Shown: positions 10,893 through 22,455 of the stretch, piece after piece
How the letters are laid out: every line of letters starts with the position of its first letter
Numbering within the stretch: the stretch's first letter is position 1
Assembly (NCBI GenBank): GCA_022495995.1
Contig: JAFEMH010001231.1
Span: 1 to 64,000, forward strand
Length of the DNA: 64,000 nucleotides
DNA from: Adenophora triphylla var. japonica
Taxonomy: Eukaryota > Streptophyta > Magnoliopsida > Asterales > Campanulaceae
Direction of reading: 5' to 3'
Program-made: the position numbers and the translations under genes
Notes under the pieces: model-generated
The model's database searches: none
What the model was told of the DNA's origin: nothing
What the model saw: only the letters and a program-made list of their open reading frames with translations

Positions 10893-13800
10893 ATGGAACA
10901 CGCGGGAGTAGCTATTCAAGGCCAAGGACGTGGTCCGGTAGCGGAGAGGCGATTGGAGCTTGTCCGAATGAGGAGGCACTATTCTCTTTCGCAATCGATT
11001 GCGGAGGAGCATTACCCCGATGCGTGGCAACATTGGGCCACTGATCCGAGTCTTCGCACGGTATACTTCGAATCTTTTCGATCCCTTTGTCGATTTCTTG
11101 CTTGAAATTGATTTTTTGGTGATTTTTTTTTTTTTTGAAAATTCGAATATCAATGTTCTTGGCCTTGGATTTTGATTTTGATGTTTTGCATGTTGTAATG
11201 AGTATATGGGTAATGCATTTTGCTTGAAAAAGAGGATGGGCATTTTTGCCAAATTTTTTTTTTTTCCGAAATTTGAAATTAAATTTGAAAAATTTGTGTT
11301 TTTGACTTTGAATCTTGATTTTGATGATATGCATGTTGCATTTTGTTTGAAAAGAATGGGCATTTTGCCATTTTTTTTTTTTTGAAATATGAAATGATAA
11401 GGAATTCGTCCGAATTTGGGACGGACATGAATGTATGCATGTATGCACTCTTGTAGGATTTTTTTTTTTTTTGTAATGGGATGATGATTTTTTTTTTTTT
11501 GCAATGAGATGATGATTCCATGAATGACATGTATGCATGTTATTTTATGAAAATGGGACGGAGTTTTTGCTTCCGTTGACTCCTCGTACGAATGTAGGAT
11601 TTTTTGAGATGATGGATGATATGCATGATATGAATGCATTTTTTTTTTTGAGAATGTGATTTTCTATGAAAAGTGGGACGGGTTTTTCGTTCCCTTTGAA
11701 TGAATGATCTGAAAAAATTGTTTACGTATGTTATTTCATGAAAAATGGGACGGAGTTCTCGCTTCCGTTGAATGAATGTATGCGTGTATGCATGTTATTT
11801 TATGAAAATGGGACGGAGTTTTTGCTTCCGTTGACTCCTTATATGAATTTTTTCTTCATGTATGAATGAATGTTGATTGAGATTTGCTGAAAACTGCTTT
11901 CTTTTGTGCAAGAAAAATGGGGCTAGGTTCATTGCATCTTTGTTATCTTTGCCGAATTTTCTTCAAAATTTCATGTCTATGATGCATGTGCATGCTCCTT
12001 TTTTTATTTTAATGCTCTTTTTTTTTTTTTTTAATGCAATTTTTTTTTTTGAATGCAATTTTTTTTTTTTTGACTCTTTTTTTTTTCAATTGCAGGGTGG
12101 AGATCACTTTGTGATGCAGCAGCTGAACAAGACCGGCTTCCAGATATGGGCAGAGGAGCGATGATGAGTCCTAGACAGATCGTCATTGAGACCGGGCTGT
12201 ACGAGTTTATTGAGTGCTTGAGGGGGTTGGTCAAGTTTCCCAAGAGTAAGGGTCTGATCTTCGCTTTGGCACAGCACTGGTGGGACGTGACCCACACATT
12301 TCACTTTTCCTGGGGCGAGGCGACGGTTACGCCTTCTGACTATGCTGCGATCACGGGTCTGTCCTTTAATGGACGCAGCATTGAGTGGCGAGACGGCTAC
12401 AGCGACTTGGACCTGCAGGCCCTTCTAGGATTTTCCCCTATTCCCAAAAAGGGGATGGGTATGGAGTACGCTGTGGTTGAGGGAAAGATTGTGGAGATCA
12501 TTGGGAGCTACGAGGCTGGGGATGAGAGGATAGGCGCCGAGCAGATTGCTAGGGCCTTTTTATGGTTTGCTTTTTCGAGCACCCTTTTTGGACATGCCGA
12601 GGGGACGGCTGTCTTTGCTTTGCTGAGGTCCTTGGAGGACGTGGGGATGGGCTGGAGAGATATCTTGGGGAGAGCGGGGCGCGAGCTCTATTTCGCTCTA
12701 GATCGGTATAGCCGGAAGGCTGTCAGTTCCTTGACATGCTTCGAGTTCCCTCTGGAGGTATAAGCTTTCCTTTCGCTTTTCCTCTTTCCTTTAAGCACGT
12801 ATCTTTTTTCGCACTTAATTGATTTGATTTTTATCTTTCGCAGGTATGGGCGTTAGAGTTCTTTCACGTCACGATGTGGCGACAGACGACGGAGTACGTC
12901 GGGGCGTATCCAGCCATGCGTTCCTGGTCCAAGTTTGCCCGGGAGAAGAAGGGTTCCAGAGGGTGCACGACCCTCAGATACAGGGACTGCCTGCCTTTGA
13001 CGGGGGCTGAGACGGATGAGGGGATGATATTCTATCCATGGGATCGTTTTGATGTGGCGCAGCTGAGGGGCGCTGAGGTATGGACCGTGCAGTGGAGGAT
13101 TTTGAGGGGCTTGACTTGCGACGTCTATTATCTGGGGGAGAGGGTGACGCGCCAGCATGGCGTGAATTCGCCTTTGTTGACACCGATGGAGCCTCCTGCC
13201 GACATGATGCACCCTAGTGAGAGATCTGTGACCTGGGATGATTACCGGGGCGGCCAGCACTTCTCGGCATTTGTGGCGATTGAGCCGTATCCAGTATTTG
13301 TCTTGAGGAGGCTGAGGACGCCCCAGGTTCTTGATAGAGAGGGGTTAGGGGTCCCGCGGTACCCTCGGACGGACTTTTCATATGTCCAGGATGGGGTCCG
13401 ATTGAGGGTGCAAATCCCTCAGCCTGAGCGGCTTCCACGATCTTTCCGGCCTCGTCCGGGTATGATGGTATGGCTTCTCCTTCCCACCTCTGTTTTTTTG
13501 CTTCTGTCTTTTCTTTTTTTTTTCCTGTCATCATTTTTCGCTTCGACTGTTTCTGACGCTTTTGCTTTCGTGCAGTTTCCGGAGGTGGTCGTGGAGAAGC
13601 TGACGAAGCAGGTGATCGGGGCTAAGAGATTTATCAGGAGGATGGTAGCTTGTGGAACCCCTCGGGCTAGAGCAAGGCGACCACAGCCGGCGCCTGTCAG
13701 GCGGGAGGCTTCCCCTATTCCTTCAGAGACTTCCTCCGAGACTCCTCTTTCTCCTCTCCTTGACCCCCGCGTGGTGCTGCCTTCGGACCACGTCATTCTC

Positions 13801-14064
13801 GGAGATCCTTACGGGCAGGGACATGTCTGGCAGCATGGTGGATCTTCTTCGCACGTCCAGGAGTCCGACGCCTTCACCTTCGGATATGATTTCATTGCAG
13901 ATCTTGGCTTGCCCTATCAGAGCGTGCCGGTTGGTCCTGACGAGCCTTCTTCCGGGGACGAGGACGATGATTCTGAGCCTGAGATCTTCACGGCTACAGA
14001 GGAGGCGGGCCCGAGCCGCAAGAGGGACCGGGGGGAAGGCCCAGCCACCAAGGACTCTGACTGA
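10893..14064 (+). CDS. Element A antisense ORF1: plant-mobile-domain-like protein, four exons
   Basis: Proposed exons: 10893-11060, 12096-12757, 12844-13467 and 13576-14064. The donors are GTATAC, GTATAA and GTATGG, and the acceptors are TTGCAG, TCGCAG and GTGCAG. Exon 2 carries the plant mobile domain signature: HWWDVTHTFHFSWGEATVTP, then DYAAITGLSF. Exon 3 has CDVYYLGERV, and exon 4 ends in an acidic, Ser/Pro-rich tail with a basic run near the stop (SRKRDRGEG). Element B has the same exons and the same phase-0 intron positions. The join of exon 1 to exon 2 hits a stop as drawn, so exon 1 or its splice sites may be wrong; the main frame opens with ATG at 12146. PMD proteins MAIN and MAIL1 act in transposon silencing in Arabidopsis, so a silencing-related role is possible but unproven. 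Confidence 0.65.
11061..12095 (+). other. Intron 1 of antisense ORF1 (element A)
   Basis: Starts GTATAC, ends in a long T-rich tract and TTGCAG. It contains several copies of an ATGAAAATGGGACGGAGTTT block with CTTCCGTTGACTCC (11550, 11745, 11805) and many T runs of 10-16. The GGGACGGA word also recurs in intron 1 of element B's ORF1 (read in reverse), so the introns appear homologous. The Lys-rich open frames on the other strand are translations of the T runs. Confidence 0.6.
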
Positions 14065-14506
14065 CGATCCTTCGAGACTGATTTTTTGAGATTGATTTCG
14101 AGGCGAGATTGTATTTATTTAGACAGATACAGTTTATGCACATTTTTTTTTTTTTTGCTTTTTTTTTTTGGGAGTGTAATAATTTAGGATTTTTTATTTT
14201 TTTTTATGAATGCAATGCAGTATGAATGCAATGTTGCATGAGCCTCGGTTTCTTGGCAAGAGTGTAGATGTTTGGTGTATGGACTGGTTTGGACAGGCTT
14301 TGGCTGGGACAAAATATTCCTTTGGTGCAGCGATTTGGTATTGCAAAGATTTTTTACGGGTGGCAAACATATCCGCGCGGACGGGACTGCATCTGACATT
14401 GTCCTTTAATTTTGCTTCAGATCTGGTCTCTCTTTATTTCAAATTCAAATACCTTCTTCAACCACCTGTTCAAATAGCCATTTTCGGGGAGAAGGAGAGA
14501 AAAACC
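14065..14506 (+). promoter_or_regulatory. Intergenic promoter region of antisense ORF2 (element A)
   Basis: After the ORF1 stop comes a T-rich stretch (14140-14205) that could serve as ORF1 3' end. The palindrome TCCGCGCGGA then lies at 14372-14381, followed after exactly 23 nt by TATA-like TTTAATTT (14405-14412). About 95 nt of AT/CT-rich leader precede the ATG at 14507. The palindrome is identical to the LTR copy. Confidence 0.55.
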
Positions 14507-16003
14507 ATGGAGAGCATGAGAAATCCACCCAAATTGTCCCAAAATTCTCAAATGCAATTCTTCACCAAATTTAAAGAGTGGTCTCGGGAGATTATGCATG
14601 AAAGGAGGTCATTTTTTGAAGAAAGGTACAAGGTGAAGTGCTTATGGTCCCTCAAAGAATTGGTTCCAGACTACGACCTCTTGAGAGCTTCTTCCTCATT
14701 TTGGGACACTAGAAGGCATGTCTTTTGCCTTTCTTATAATGAGATGGTCCCGACTGTCAAAGAATTTCGGGCTTTGCTTGGTGGTCCTGAGGTGGAGGAG
14801 ATTGCAATTCCTTTGCCCGGAGGGGCCTCTTTCGTTGATAGGTTGTGCAACCTTCTTCATCTTTCCCCGGAGGAGGCACAAGGTATGATCTGTGGTCCCG
14901 ATCATTTTAACATTTCTGGTCTCCCTGATAGATTTAGGGGCTTAGGCTTGCTTGATGATGCCTATTGGGATGCCTTTGCACTTTGCATGTTCGGGACCTT
15001 GTTCATGGTTTATTCGTTTGGGATCTGTCATCGGTCTCTGCTGGATATTGTTGTTCATTGTCGCTTGGGCCGAGATGTTGTACCTTTGATCCTGGGGGAG
15101 ACTTTTCATGCTCTCGATAGGCTGGCTACCGGGAGACGGTATATGTACGGGGGCAGCCCGTTCCTCTTGACTTTGTGGTTGATGGAGCGCTTGGGGATTC
15201 TTCGAGAAACTTCTGATATGATCAAGCCTTGGACATTCGCCAGGAGAGGGGTTGCTGTAGATTTTGATGATCAGGGCTCATGGGAGCGTTGGATGGCTGG
15301 TCGCCGGACAGAAGATATCAGATGGTCAGTGCCTTGTTGGCGGGTGGAGACTCGCAGAGTACTTCAGGACGGGTCTCATGTGGTCATGCTTCCGGGGCTT
15401 TCTCATTCTAGCTTCTACATTCCGGCTTTGGTTCTGAGACAGTTCGGCCTGGAGCAGGTTCCTTTGGAGGATTTTGATGGTATAGCCACCAGGGTGGTGG
15501 CTTCTGCTTCTATGGATGATCCTTCGGTATTTCCATTTCTGTCCCGAGCATGGAGGTATGACGTCTTTCCTCCTCGGGTTATCCTCAGGCGTCCGAGACC
15601 TGTGTTCCTGACCACTTTGTACCTGGATTGGTACAAGAGGCATTTGGGGGAGACTCAGATGGCTATTTTGAGACGGCGTGAGGCCATTGTGGGTGCGGAG
15701 GACCTGACAGTTTTGGAGAGGAGGAGGGCCGAGGCGAGGGCCAACCCTCACGACAGGAGCGGAGACGCTGTGACCGACTATGAGGCTTATGTCAAGAGAC
15801 AGGAGAGGAGGACTCCTATGCTACCAGCTAGGCTACAGGAGATGAGAGATGATGCTAGGGCCACTAAGGCCCTGATAAAGGCTGGTCTGATAGATCATGT
15901 TCCTATACCAGAGCTTGGTAGGAGGAAGACCGACATTTTTCCTGTTCAGAAGACACGAAGGGGGAAGAAGAGAGGGGATGCCAGTACGAGTGGCATGGAG
16001 TGA
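14507..16003 (+). CDS. Element A antisense ORF2: intact 498-residue DUF7745-like protein
   Basis: A clean frame without introns. The ATG at 14507 has a good context (AAAACCATGGA); the frame is open further upstream, but the promoter signals at 14372-14412 argue for this start. Landmarks: FKEWSREIMHERRSFFEERY (about 24-43), FWDTRRHVFCLSYNEMVPTV then EFRALLGGPEVE (about 64-100), ISGLPDRF, DAFALCMFGTLFM (a hydrophobic stretch), SSFYIPALVLRQFGLEQVPL, and a basic Lys/Arg-rich C-terminus (KTRRGKKRG) that could be a nuclear signal. The layout resembles the DUF7745 family found in plant retroelement ORFs; biochemical function is unknown. It runs convergently towards pol. It is the only long undamaged frame in A, although pol in the same element is broken. 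Confidence 0.8.
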   Translation: MESMRNPPKLSQNSQMQFFTKFKEWSREIMHERRSFFEERYKVKCLWSLKELVPDYDLLRASSSFWDTRRHVFCLSYNEMVPTVKEFRALLGGPEVEEIAIPLPGGASFVDRLCNLLHLSPEEAQGMICGPDHFNISGLPDRFRGLGLLDDAYWDAFALCMFGTLFMVYSFGICHRSLLDIVVHCRLGRDVVPLILGETFHALDRLATGRRYMYGGSPFLLTLWLMERLGILRETSDMIKPWTFARRGVAVDFDDQGSWERWMAGRRTEDIRWSVPCWRVETRRVLQDGSHVVMLPGLSHSSFYIPALVLRQFGLEQVPLEDFDGIATRVVASASMDDPSVFPFLSRAWRYDVFPPRVILRRPRPVFLTTLYLDWYKRHLGETQMAILRRREAIVGAEDLTVLERRRAEARANPHDRSGDAVTDYEAYVKRQERRTPMLPARLQEMRDDARATKALIKAGLIDHVPIPELGRRKTDIFPVQKTRRGKKRGDASTSGME

Positions 16004-16489
16004 CTCTGAGGTTTCCGAGTATCCCTTTCTTGTCGCAGCAGACACATTAGTTTGATTATGTATCTTAGTTTTCTTTTAGCAGGTTGCCAGTTGTAGGAAT
16101 GAACCGGGCTTAGACTCATCAAAAAGTTTTTAACTTGTAATGAATATTTGAATTGCTTCAGAGTTTTTCGAGACGCTTTCATGGTCTGATCAGTGTATTG
16201 ATGTCAAAGTTTGACTTTTATTTGTGCTTTAGACCGAACCGTTTCCGGCTGCCTACGTTCCCTTCGGACAAAAGGGCTCAGGTCTCCGTAGTTCGACCTG
16301 GTCGATTTTGTTGTTTTTTTTGTTGTTTTTTTTTTTTTTTTTTTTTTGTTGTTTTTTTTTTTTTTTTTTTTGTTGTTTTTTTTTTTGTGCAACCCTGTTT
16401 TTTACCTAGGCCGCCCTTTCCGGGTTTTCAACCTAGTTGGGTATTACTCTTTTAGCACTCTTTTTCTTCTTCTTTTTTGACTCAGTGTT
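16004..16489. other. Convergent spacer between antisense ORF2 and pol (element A)
   Basis: Holds the 3' ends of two genes that converge (ORF2 plus strand, pol minus strand). A T-rich tract of about 75 bp with TGTTG interruptions sits at 16310-16387. No frame longer than repeat translations is seen. Confidence 0.7.
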
Positions 16490-17629
16490 TTACTCGTAGT
16501 ATCTGCGCAGCTTGTCACCGTTCACTGGGTGTACAAAGGGATTTCCGTCGAGGTCTGCAAGTTGCATGGCTCCTCCGGAGAAGATTTTCTGGACGACGTA
16601 TGGCCCGACCCAGACAGGCTCCCATTTGCCAAGCGGGTTGACACGGACCGGGGGCTTTTCTTTCAAAACGAGATCACCTTCTCGGATCTCTCGATGCTTT
16701 ACTTTCTTGTCGAAAGCTCTGGCCATTCTCCCTTGGTAGGCTCGGATGTGTTCCATGGCCTTCAGTCGGCGCTCATCTAGTAGAGCCAATTCATCATGGC
16801 GACTTTGGAGCCATTCGACCTCGTTGATCTGGCTCTCCAACAACACACGGAGCGAGGGGATTTCTAGCTCGATTGGGAGTACGGCTTCCATTCCGTAGGT
16901 GAGGGCAAACGGTGTCTCCCCCGTTGCAGTTCTGACTGATGTTCTGTAGCCCCAGAGTGCCAGGTGTAGATTCTCGGGCCAATCTCTGCCTCGGACAGCC
17001 ATTTTCCGGATAATGTTTTCCAGAGTTTTGTTTGCTGCTTCGACGGCTCCGTTGGTTTGGGGCCTGTAGGGAGATGATTTGTGACGGGTTATTCTGAATT
17101 CTGCCAGCAGGCTTTCACATTCCCCTTCGAAGTGGGATCCATTATCTGAGATGATTTCGGCTGGCAACCCGTATCGGCACATGATGTTCTCTTTGATGAA
17201 GAGGGCTACTTTCCTTGAGTTGAGGATTTTATAGGACTTGGCTTCAACCCATTTGGTGAAATAGTCCACAGCTACCAGGACGAACTCGTGGCCGTTACTG
17301 CCTGATGGTGTGATTTTGCCTATGACATCAATTCCCCAAGTGACGAAAGGCCAAGGGTTTGTCATGCAGTATAACTCGTGAGGAGGCAAATGATTACGAT
17401 TTGTTTATCGCTGACATTTGTCGCAGCTTTTGACGAACTGGATGCAGTCGGTTTCCATGGAGATCCAAAAGTACCCCATTCTCAGTATGATTTGCATCAG
17501 AGCTCGAGCATTCATGTGGGGGCCGCAGGTACCACCATGTATTTCTTTCATGAGTTCGGTAGCCTCTTGTTTGCCGATACATCGCATGAGGGGGCCTTGA
17601 TAACGCTTCTTGTACAGCATTTTTCCCAA
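16490..17629 (-). pseudogene. Integrase of element A (zinc-binding, catalytic core, C-terminal), with a stop
   Basis: The N-terminal zinc-binding module reads HGGTCGPH, then SCDKCQ (17530-17410). A TAA stop at 17405-17407 follows in the same frame, and the protein then continues. The catalytic core shows WGIDVIG (first Asp), IISDNGSHF (second Asp) and NGAVEAANKTLE (catalytic Glu). The C-terminal half has EGDLVLKEK and WVGPYVV and ends DKLRRYYE at 16490. Integrase would insert the cDNA. Removing the single stop gives an otherwise full-length domain. A frameshift separates this frame from the RNase H frame upstream. Confidence 0.9.
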
Positions 17630-17733
17630 AAGAACATAATGGGAGGCGAGTCGCTTCAGCGCTGAGAGACTTTTCGCTTTGATTCCTTCTTTATATTCCC
17701 CATCTTCATTTTTGAAGGAGGCTTCTCCGTTCT

Positions 17734-19788
17734 TCAGGTACTGATAGATCTGAGTGTACCAGGGATCACTGGCCGGTTCGGCTTCTGCTTCGATTTCAAA
17801 GCAATAAGCAAGATTTTCTCTTCTCCCGACTCGAATGGTTTGACAGACTTCCCTTCGGGTATTTCAACGAGGGAGGCTAGTGTTGCCGAGCATACAAATC
17901 TGTTGCGATCTCTGGGCAAGTAATGAAAGCTGATCTCCTTGAATTGAGTTACTAGCTCTTCCATGTAAGTGTGATATTTCTGTAGACCCGGGTCCACGGT
18001 CTTCCATTTATTGGAGACCTAGTTGATGATGAGGGCAGAGTCACCATACACCTCCAAGTCCTTGATATTTCTTTCAAGGGCGGCTTCCAACCCGGCTATG
18101 CAAGCTTCATATTCAGTAGCGTTGTTGGTGACCTTGAAGTTCAACCTTACTGCTATGGGGGTGTGTTCGTCAGTAGGATCGACCAAAAGCATTCCTATTC
18201 CGTTCCCCCTTTTGTTTGACGCCCCGTCGAAGAAGAGTTGCCAGCGATTTTCTCCTTCTAGAGCAAAGATTCCATCATCGGGAAATTGGGGTTCATGTCC
18301 TCGGGACTCATCACTTGGGAAATCGGCCAAATGTTCTGCCATTATGCGTCCTTTTACGGATTTCCTTGAAACATAAGTGATGTCGTATTCAGCCAAAAAG
18401 AATGACCATTTTGCCAACCTCATAGAGATGGAAGGCTTGTCGAACAGATATTTGATGGGGTCTATCCTTGAGACGAGATGTATCGGGTGAGACTGCATGT
18501 AGTGTTTCAACTTTCCCACTACCCAGACCAAACCTGCACAAGTCTTTTCACAAGCAGAGTAATTGAGTTCGCTTCCCTGAAGCTTTCTGCTCACGAAATA
18601 GATGGCATTTTCGACCTTGGAATCTTTCTTCTCTTGAGCTAGCATAGCCCCAATTGCTGTATCCGTGACAGTTAGATATAGCAATAGCGGCTTTTGCTGA
18701 TGTGGTGGGCAAAGAATCGGGGGATTCACGAGGTACTCCTTGATCTGTTCAAAAGCGAGCTGGCATTCTGGAGTCCATTTTGTGTAGGCATTCTTCTTCA
18801 TCAACTTGAAGATCGGCTCGCAGATCGAGGTCAGCTGATTTACAAAGCGGCTTATGTATTGCAGTCTTCCCATGAAGGATTTCACTTCTGTCAGTGTCCG
18901 GGGTGGCTTCATTTCGACTATGGCCTTGATTTTCTGGGGGTCTACTTCGATTCCCCGTTCTGTTACCATATATCCTAGCACCTTACCTCGTCTTACACCG
19001 AAGGTGCATTTGGCCGGATTCAGTCTCATGCTGTGGTCTCGAAGGCGGCCAAAGAATTTTCTCAAATCAACAAAGTGTTGGCCATCTGATCCTCTGGAGT
19101 GTATTATCATGTCGTCCACATAGACCTCGATTTCTTTATGGATCATATCATGGAAAAGAGCTGTAGCTGCCCTTTGGTACGTAGCCCCAGCATTCTTTAG
19201 TCCGAACGGCATGACCGTGTAGCAGTATGTGCCCCAAGGGGTCATGAAGGCTGTTTTGGCTTGATCTTCTTCTGCCATTTTGATTTGGTTGTAACCGGCA
19301 AAACCGTCGACGAAGGATTTAACTTCATGGTTGGCCGTGGAATCTACCAAAATGTCGATGTTTGGCAGGGGGAAATCATCTTTTGGACTGGCTTTGTTCA
19401 AGTCTCTGAAGTCTACGCAGCACCGGATCTTTCCGTTGGCCTTGGTCACCGTTACTATGTTGGAAAGCCATGTAGGATATTCAATGACCCTGATGAACCC
19501 TGCCCTGAGCATCTTTTCTATCTCCTCTTTTACTTGTAGGGACCATTCAGGCTTAATTCTTCTTAACTTCTGCTTCACTGGCTTGACTTCCGGGTCAAGC
19601 GGTATCCGGTGTTCAACTATGGAAGGGTCGAGGCCTGGCATATCTTTATAGGACCATGCGAACACATCCACAAATTCTTTTAGCAGCTCAATTAGGGCAT
19701 CCCTTTCAGTCCCTTCGAAGAAACTACCAATCTGCGTCTCTTTAGGCTCTTCCGTAGTTCCCAAATTCACACTTGATATATTGTTCAT
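17734..19788 (-). pseudogene. Reverse transcriptase, RNase H and second (archaeal-type) RNase H of element A
   Basis: RT motifs are clear: CVDFRDLNKASPKDDFPLP, FMTPWGTYCYTVMPFGLKNA and the YVDDMIIHS catalytic motif. A first RNase H follows, with LLLYLTVTDTAIGAMLAQ and an EHLADFP tail. A second RNase H begins at WQLFFDGASNKRGNGIGMLL with NNATEYEAC and LEVYGDSALIIN; dual RNase H marks the Tat lineage. A TAG stop at 18019-18021 interrupts the second RNase H after IIN where a Gln codon is expected (CAG to TAG); the frame then resumes and runs to 17734. This enzyme would copy the RNA into cDNA. The copy as it stands is defective. Confidence 0.92.
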
Positions 19789-19882
19789 TTAATGTGTCTG
19801 CTTCTTCATCTAGTGAATCGTTATTAACTGTTTTTAGATTATTAGTTAATTCATCATTAGTTAAAGTGGCAATCAAGGTATA

Positions 19883-20590
19883 CTAAAAAAGGTTCGTCAT
19901 TTCATTGAGAATAAAAGGGAATACAGTATTGGCTACAATTTCGTGGTCTTCAGGCGTGAGGCCATCGGACGACTCGGAAGACTCAAACTCAACAATGAGA
20001 GACTCAGAGGACTTTACAAAGGTTGACACAAAGGGACGGGGGACCAATCCAAGCTTGGTGATCATTTCTTCTTTGGTCGCGGACGGGCCTGAGAGAGTTT
20101 CCCAATTCTTTAGCGGCATTCCTGTCAGAGGCCTCATGACTCGGGGGCTGTCTCGTTTCTGTTCTCCTTTCTCAGTCACTGCTATCATCTCTTTCTCTGG
20201 ACCAGGATCAATTGTGTCCGGCGCCTGAAAATTGAGCATGTGGATGTAGGGATCTTCCTCAATTCTGGGGGATTCTATCTCGTCACAATCTGACCGCTCA
20301 ATCCAGATGTAAGGACGTATTGCGTCTCGGTGTGCTGCTGGAAAAATCTCATGTCCCATGCTTGAGCGGAAAGGCTTAGCAGGCAGTTCAGCAAGGAGGA
20401 TGTCCCACACGACGTTCATAGATTCGAGTTGAGTATGACGATGCTTGTCGATCTTTATCATGAAAATTTCCTGGCTTGGCAGGGTCAGAGAGTGGGTTTG
20501 AAGAATGGTGACAAAGCTGTGATTAGGGACTGGGGGTTTGTGTGCCTGTATCATGGCTATGTTTAATGTTCCTTTCCAGTATGCCTCCAA
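19883..20590 (-). pseudogene. pol linker between protease and RT (element A)
   Basis: About 235 residues in the same frame as the protease, separated from it by a stop. It contains basic and acidic stretches such as IEEDPYIHMLNFQAPDT and an acidic SSESSDGLTPEDHE tail. Tat/Ogre elements have a long poorly conserved region here. No catalytic motif is recognised. Stops between 19883 and 19788 and a frame change separate it from RT. Confidence 0.6.
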
Positions 20591-20719
20591 ATGTTGGAAA
20601 TGACAATTGAATTTGATGAATCGAACTTCTTCGGAGTCTGCTCGCTTGAGTGCGTTGACATAATTGGCATCACCGGATTCTGGGGGATTCTGATGAGACT
20701 TGCCCCGATAGTCCCTTGG

Positions 20720-21229
20720 TCAATTTGGAGGAGGTAGCCCCGGTGTATGGCTGAGAGCATGCTTAGTGACGGTCTTGGCTTCGTTCCCTATGAGGAAACT
20801 GTCACCCCTTATGACTTCAAGGTCCCCTTTTCGGTTAATGAATTTGACGCATTGGTGGAGGGTGGAAGCTATGGCTTTCATGTGATGCAACCAAGGGCGT
20901 CCTAATAGGGCTGTGAACTCGGATGGGATATCCATTACATGGAACTTCACTGGCACCATTTGGGTTTCGTACCAGAGTTCCAGAGTCACTGTCCCCAGGA
21001 TGGGACGGGACGAGCCGTCATAGGCCTTGATAATCCGGGTAGATGGGATCATATGCCTTTCATTGATGTGCAGGGCCCGCATCATGCTAAGGGGAAGGAC
21101 ATTAATGGCTGATCCATTATCCACCAATACTCCAGGGAGCGATACGGTGTTGAGCTTAATGGTGATGTACAAAGCTTCGTTGTGCTGGGAAACATCTCTT
21201 GGCAAATCTTCGTCGCAGAAGGTGATCAT
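20720..21229 (-). pseudogene. Aspartic protease of element A
   Basis: The active-site region reads LPGVLVDNGSAINVLPLSMM, the D-N/S/T-G form common in plant gypsy proteases, and the flap-side region FTALLGRPWLHHMKA follows. The length (about 170 residues) fits the domain. It would process the Gag-Pol polyprotein. It is separated from the gag remnant by about 350 bp with stops and from the downstream linker by one stop in frame. Confidence 0.85.
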
Positions 21230-21582
21230 GCTACCATATAGGCGGGGATCATAGATTTGGTGCTTGTCTGGAGAAAGAGAGTCATCAAGCCAGTCACTTC
21301 GTGCCTTTTTCTTGCGAGGTAGAGCCTTTCTTTGAAGCCCACTGGGTTATCTTTGAGGCCTTTTGCGGCGGTTGCCATCTCCAGTCAACATGTTGATTGA
21401 GTGGGAGTGCCAAACTGGCGTTGGTCTTTCTTTGTCGGTATGCACTCGGGAGCTGGACAAACTGAATCTTGGCTGATCCCTTGGGGGGATGGATTTTTGA
21501 TTGGAAGTAAAATTACCCAGATCTACAGTATTCTGGTGTCCGAAAGTCTCAATTCTGTCGCTGGCAAGGCTTTTCGGCTTTT

Positions 21583-22455
21583 CTATCCCTGTTTGCTTTG
21601 GGGAAGACTGGCTGGAGTAGAGTACATAGTAATCAAATCCCCAGATGGCTCCCCGAGCGTACCCACACTGGTATCACCAGCCTCGAACCTCTCTTTCAAT
21701 TTCTGCTGGGAGGAAATTTTCTTCTTCTTAGGAGGACGGTCCTCGTGTATCCAGTCTTGATAGTCCCTTTCAAGGCAGTCGGGACAGTCACAGATATCCC
21801 ACCAAATGTGTTCTACGGCTGGTGGTGGATTTGGGACCTCAGGTTGAGGGGTGCTGGAATGACTTTGAGTTGAACTGGTCCGGGGAGATCCGCTGTTGGG
21901 CTCATCTGGAAGCAAATGGTTGGACTCTGCAGGGTAATGAGAGGTATTAAGGTCCCGGGGAACAGGCATATGTTTGTCCTTCAGGGGAGCCCCAGTCAGT
22001 TGGGAGATTGTTAATGTCCCGAAATGGCGTGTGGCCTCTTCAATCCAGGCTTGTTGTTTGTTCTGGCGTTCCTCCAGGGCTTTGATGGCTGACCATATTT
22101 CTTCCACTGTTTCCTGATCTTCATTACCCATGCTGATATTTGCGGGATCGGTATCATTCTGAGAGGGGATAACAGACGGTATGCCGAACTCTTTCGTCCC
22201 TGACTGCTTTTGGAATGGTGGCCCTTCGGATTGCTGTTTGGGGGCTAATTGTCCTGTAAGTCGACGGGCGGGAGTCCCGGCTGTGGAGATATAGGAATCT
22301 TGTGGTGGCATCTTGATATGATGATTAAGAATGGAAGGAGAACCTTCTTTCCTCTTTGCGGTAAAAGTGCCATCGGAATTGGGACTGATGGTCAAACCAT
22401 GACTTGCGACAACCCCCAGAAGGTCGTCAATTTGAGCCTCATGTCGAAGTCTCAT
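21583..22455 (-). pseudogene. gag remnant of element A: N-terminal region joined to pre-protease linker, core missing
   Basis: The Met at 22455 begins MRLRHEAQIDDLLG. The frame contains two related blocks (ASHGLTISPNSDGTFTA and EERQNKQQAWIEEATRHFG) that match the N-terminus of E's gag (KKRQEEQQAWIVDTMRRRG, VPQTDGTFVL). It then passes through a Pro/Ser-rich stretch to CDCPDCLERDYQDW and a Lys-rich tail. The Retrotrans_gag core seen in E (RWFLNVKEENRSPWDQ, PVGEFYKRW) is absent anywhere between the PBS and the protease. A capsid could therefore not be built from this copy. Confidence 0.7.

Noticed and set aside
10794..11639. Lys-rich minus-strand frames
   Set aside because: They translate T runs of the ORF1 intron (AAA codons); no conserved motif.
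16204..16392. Poly-Lys frame and its Phe-rich counterpart
   Set aside because: Pure translation of the T-rich tract in the spacer.
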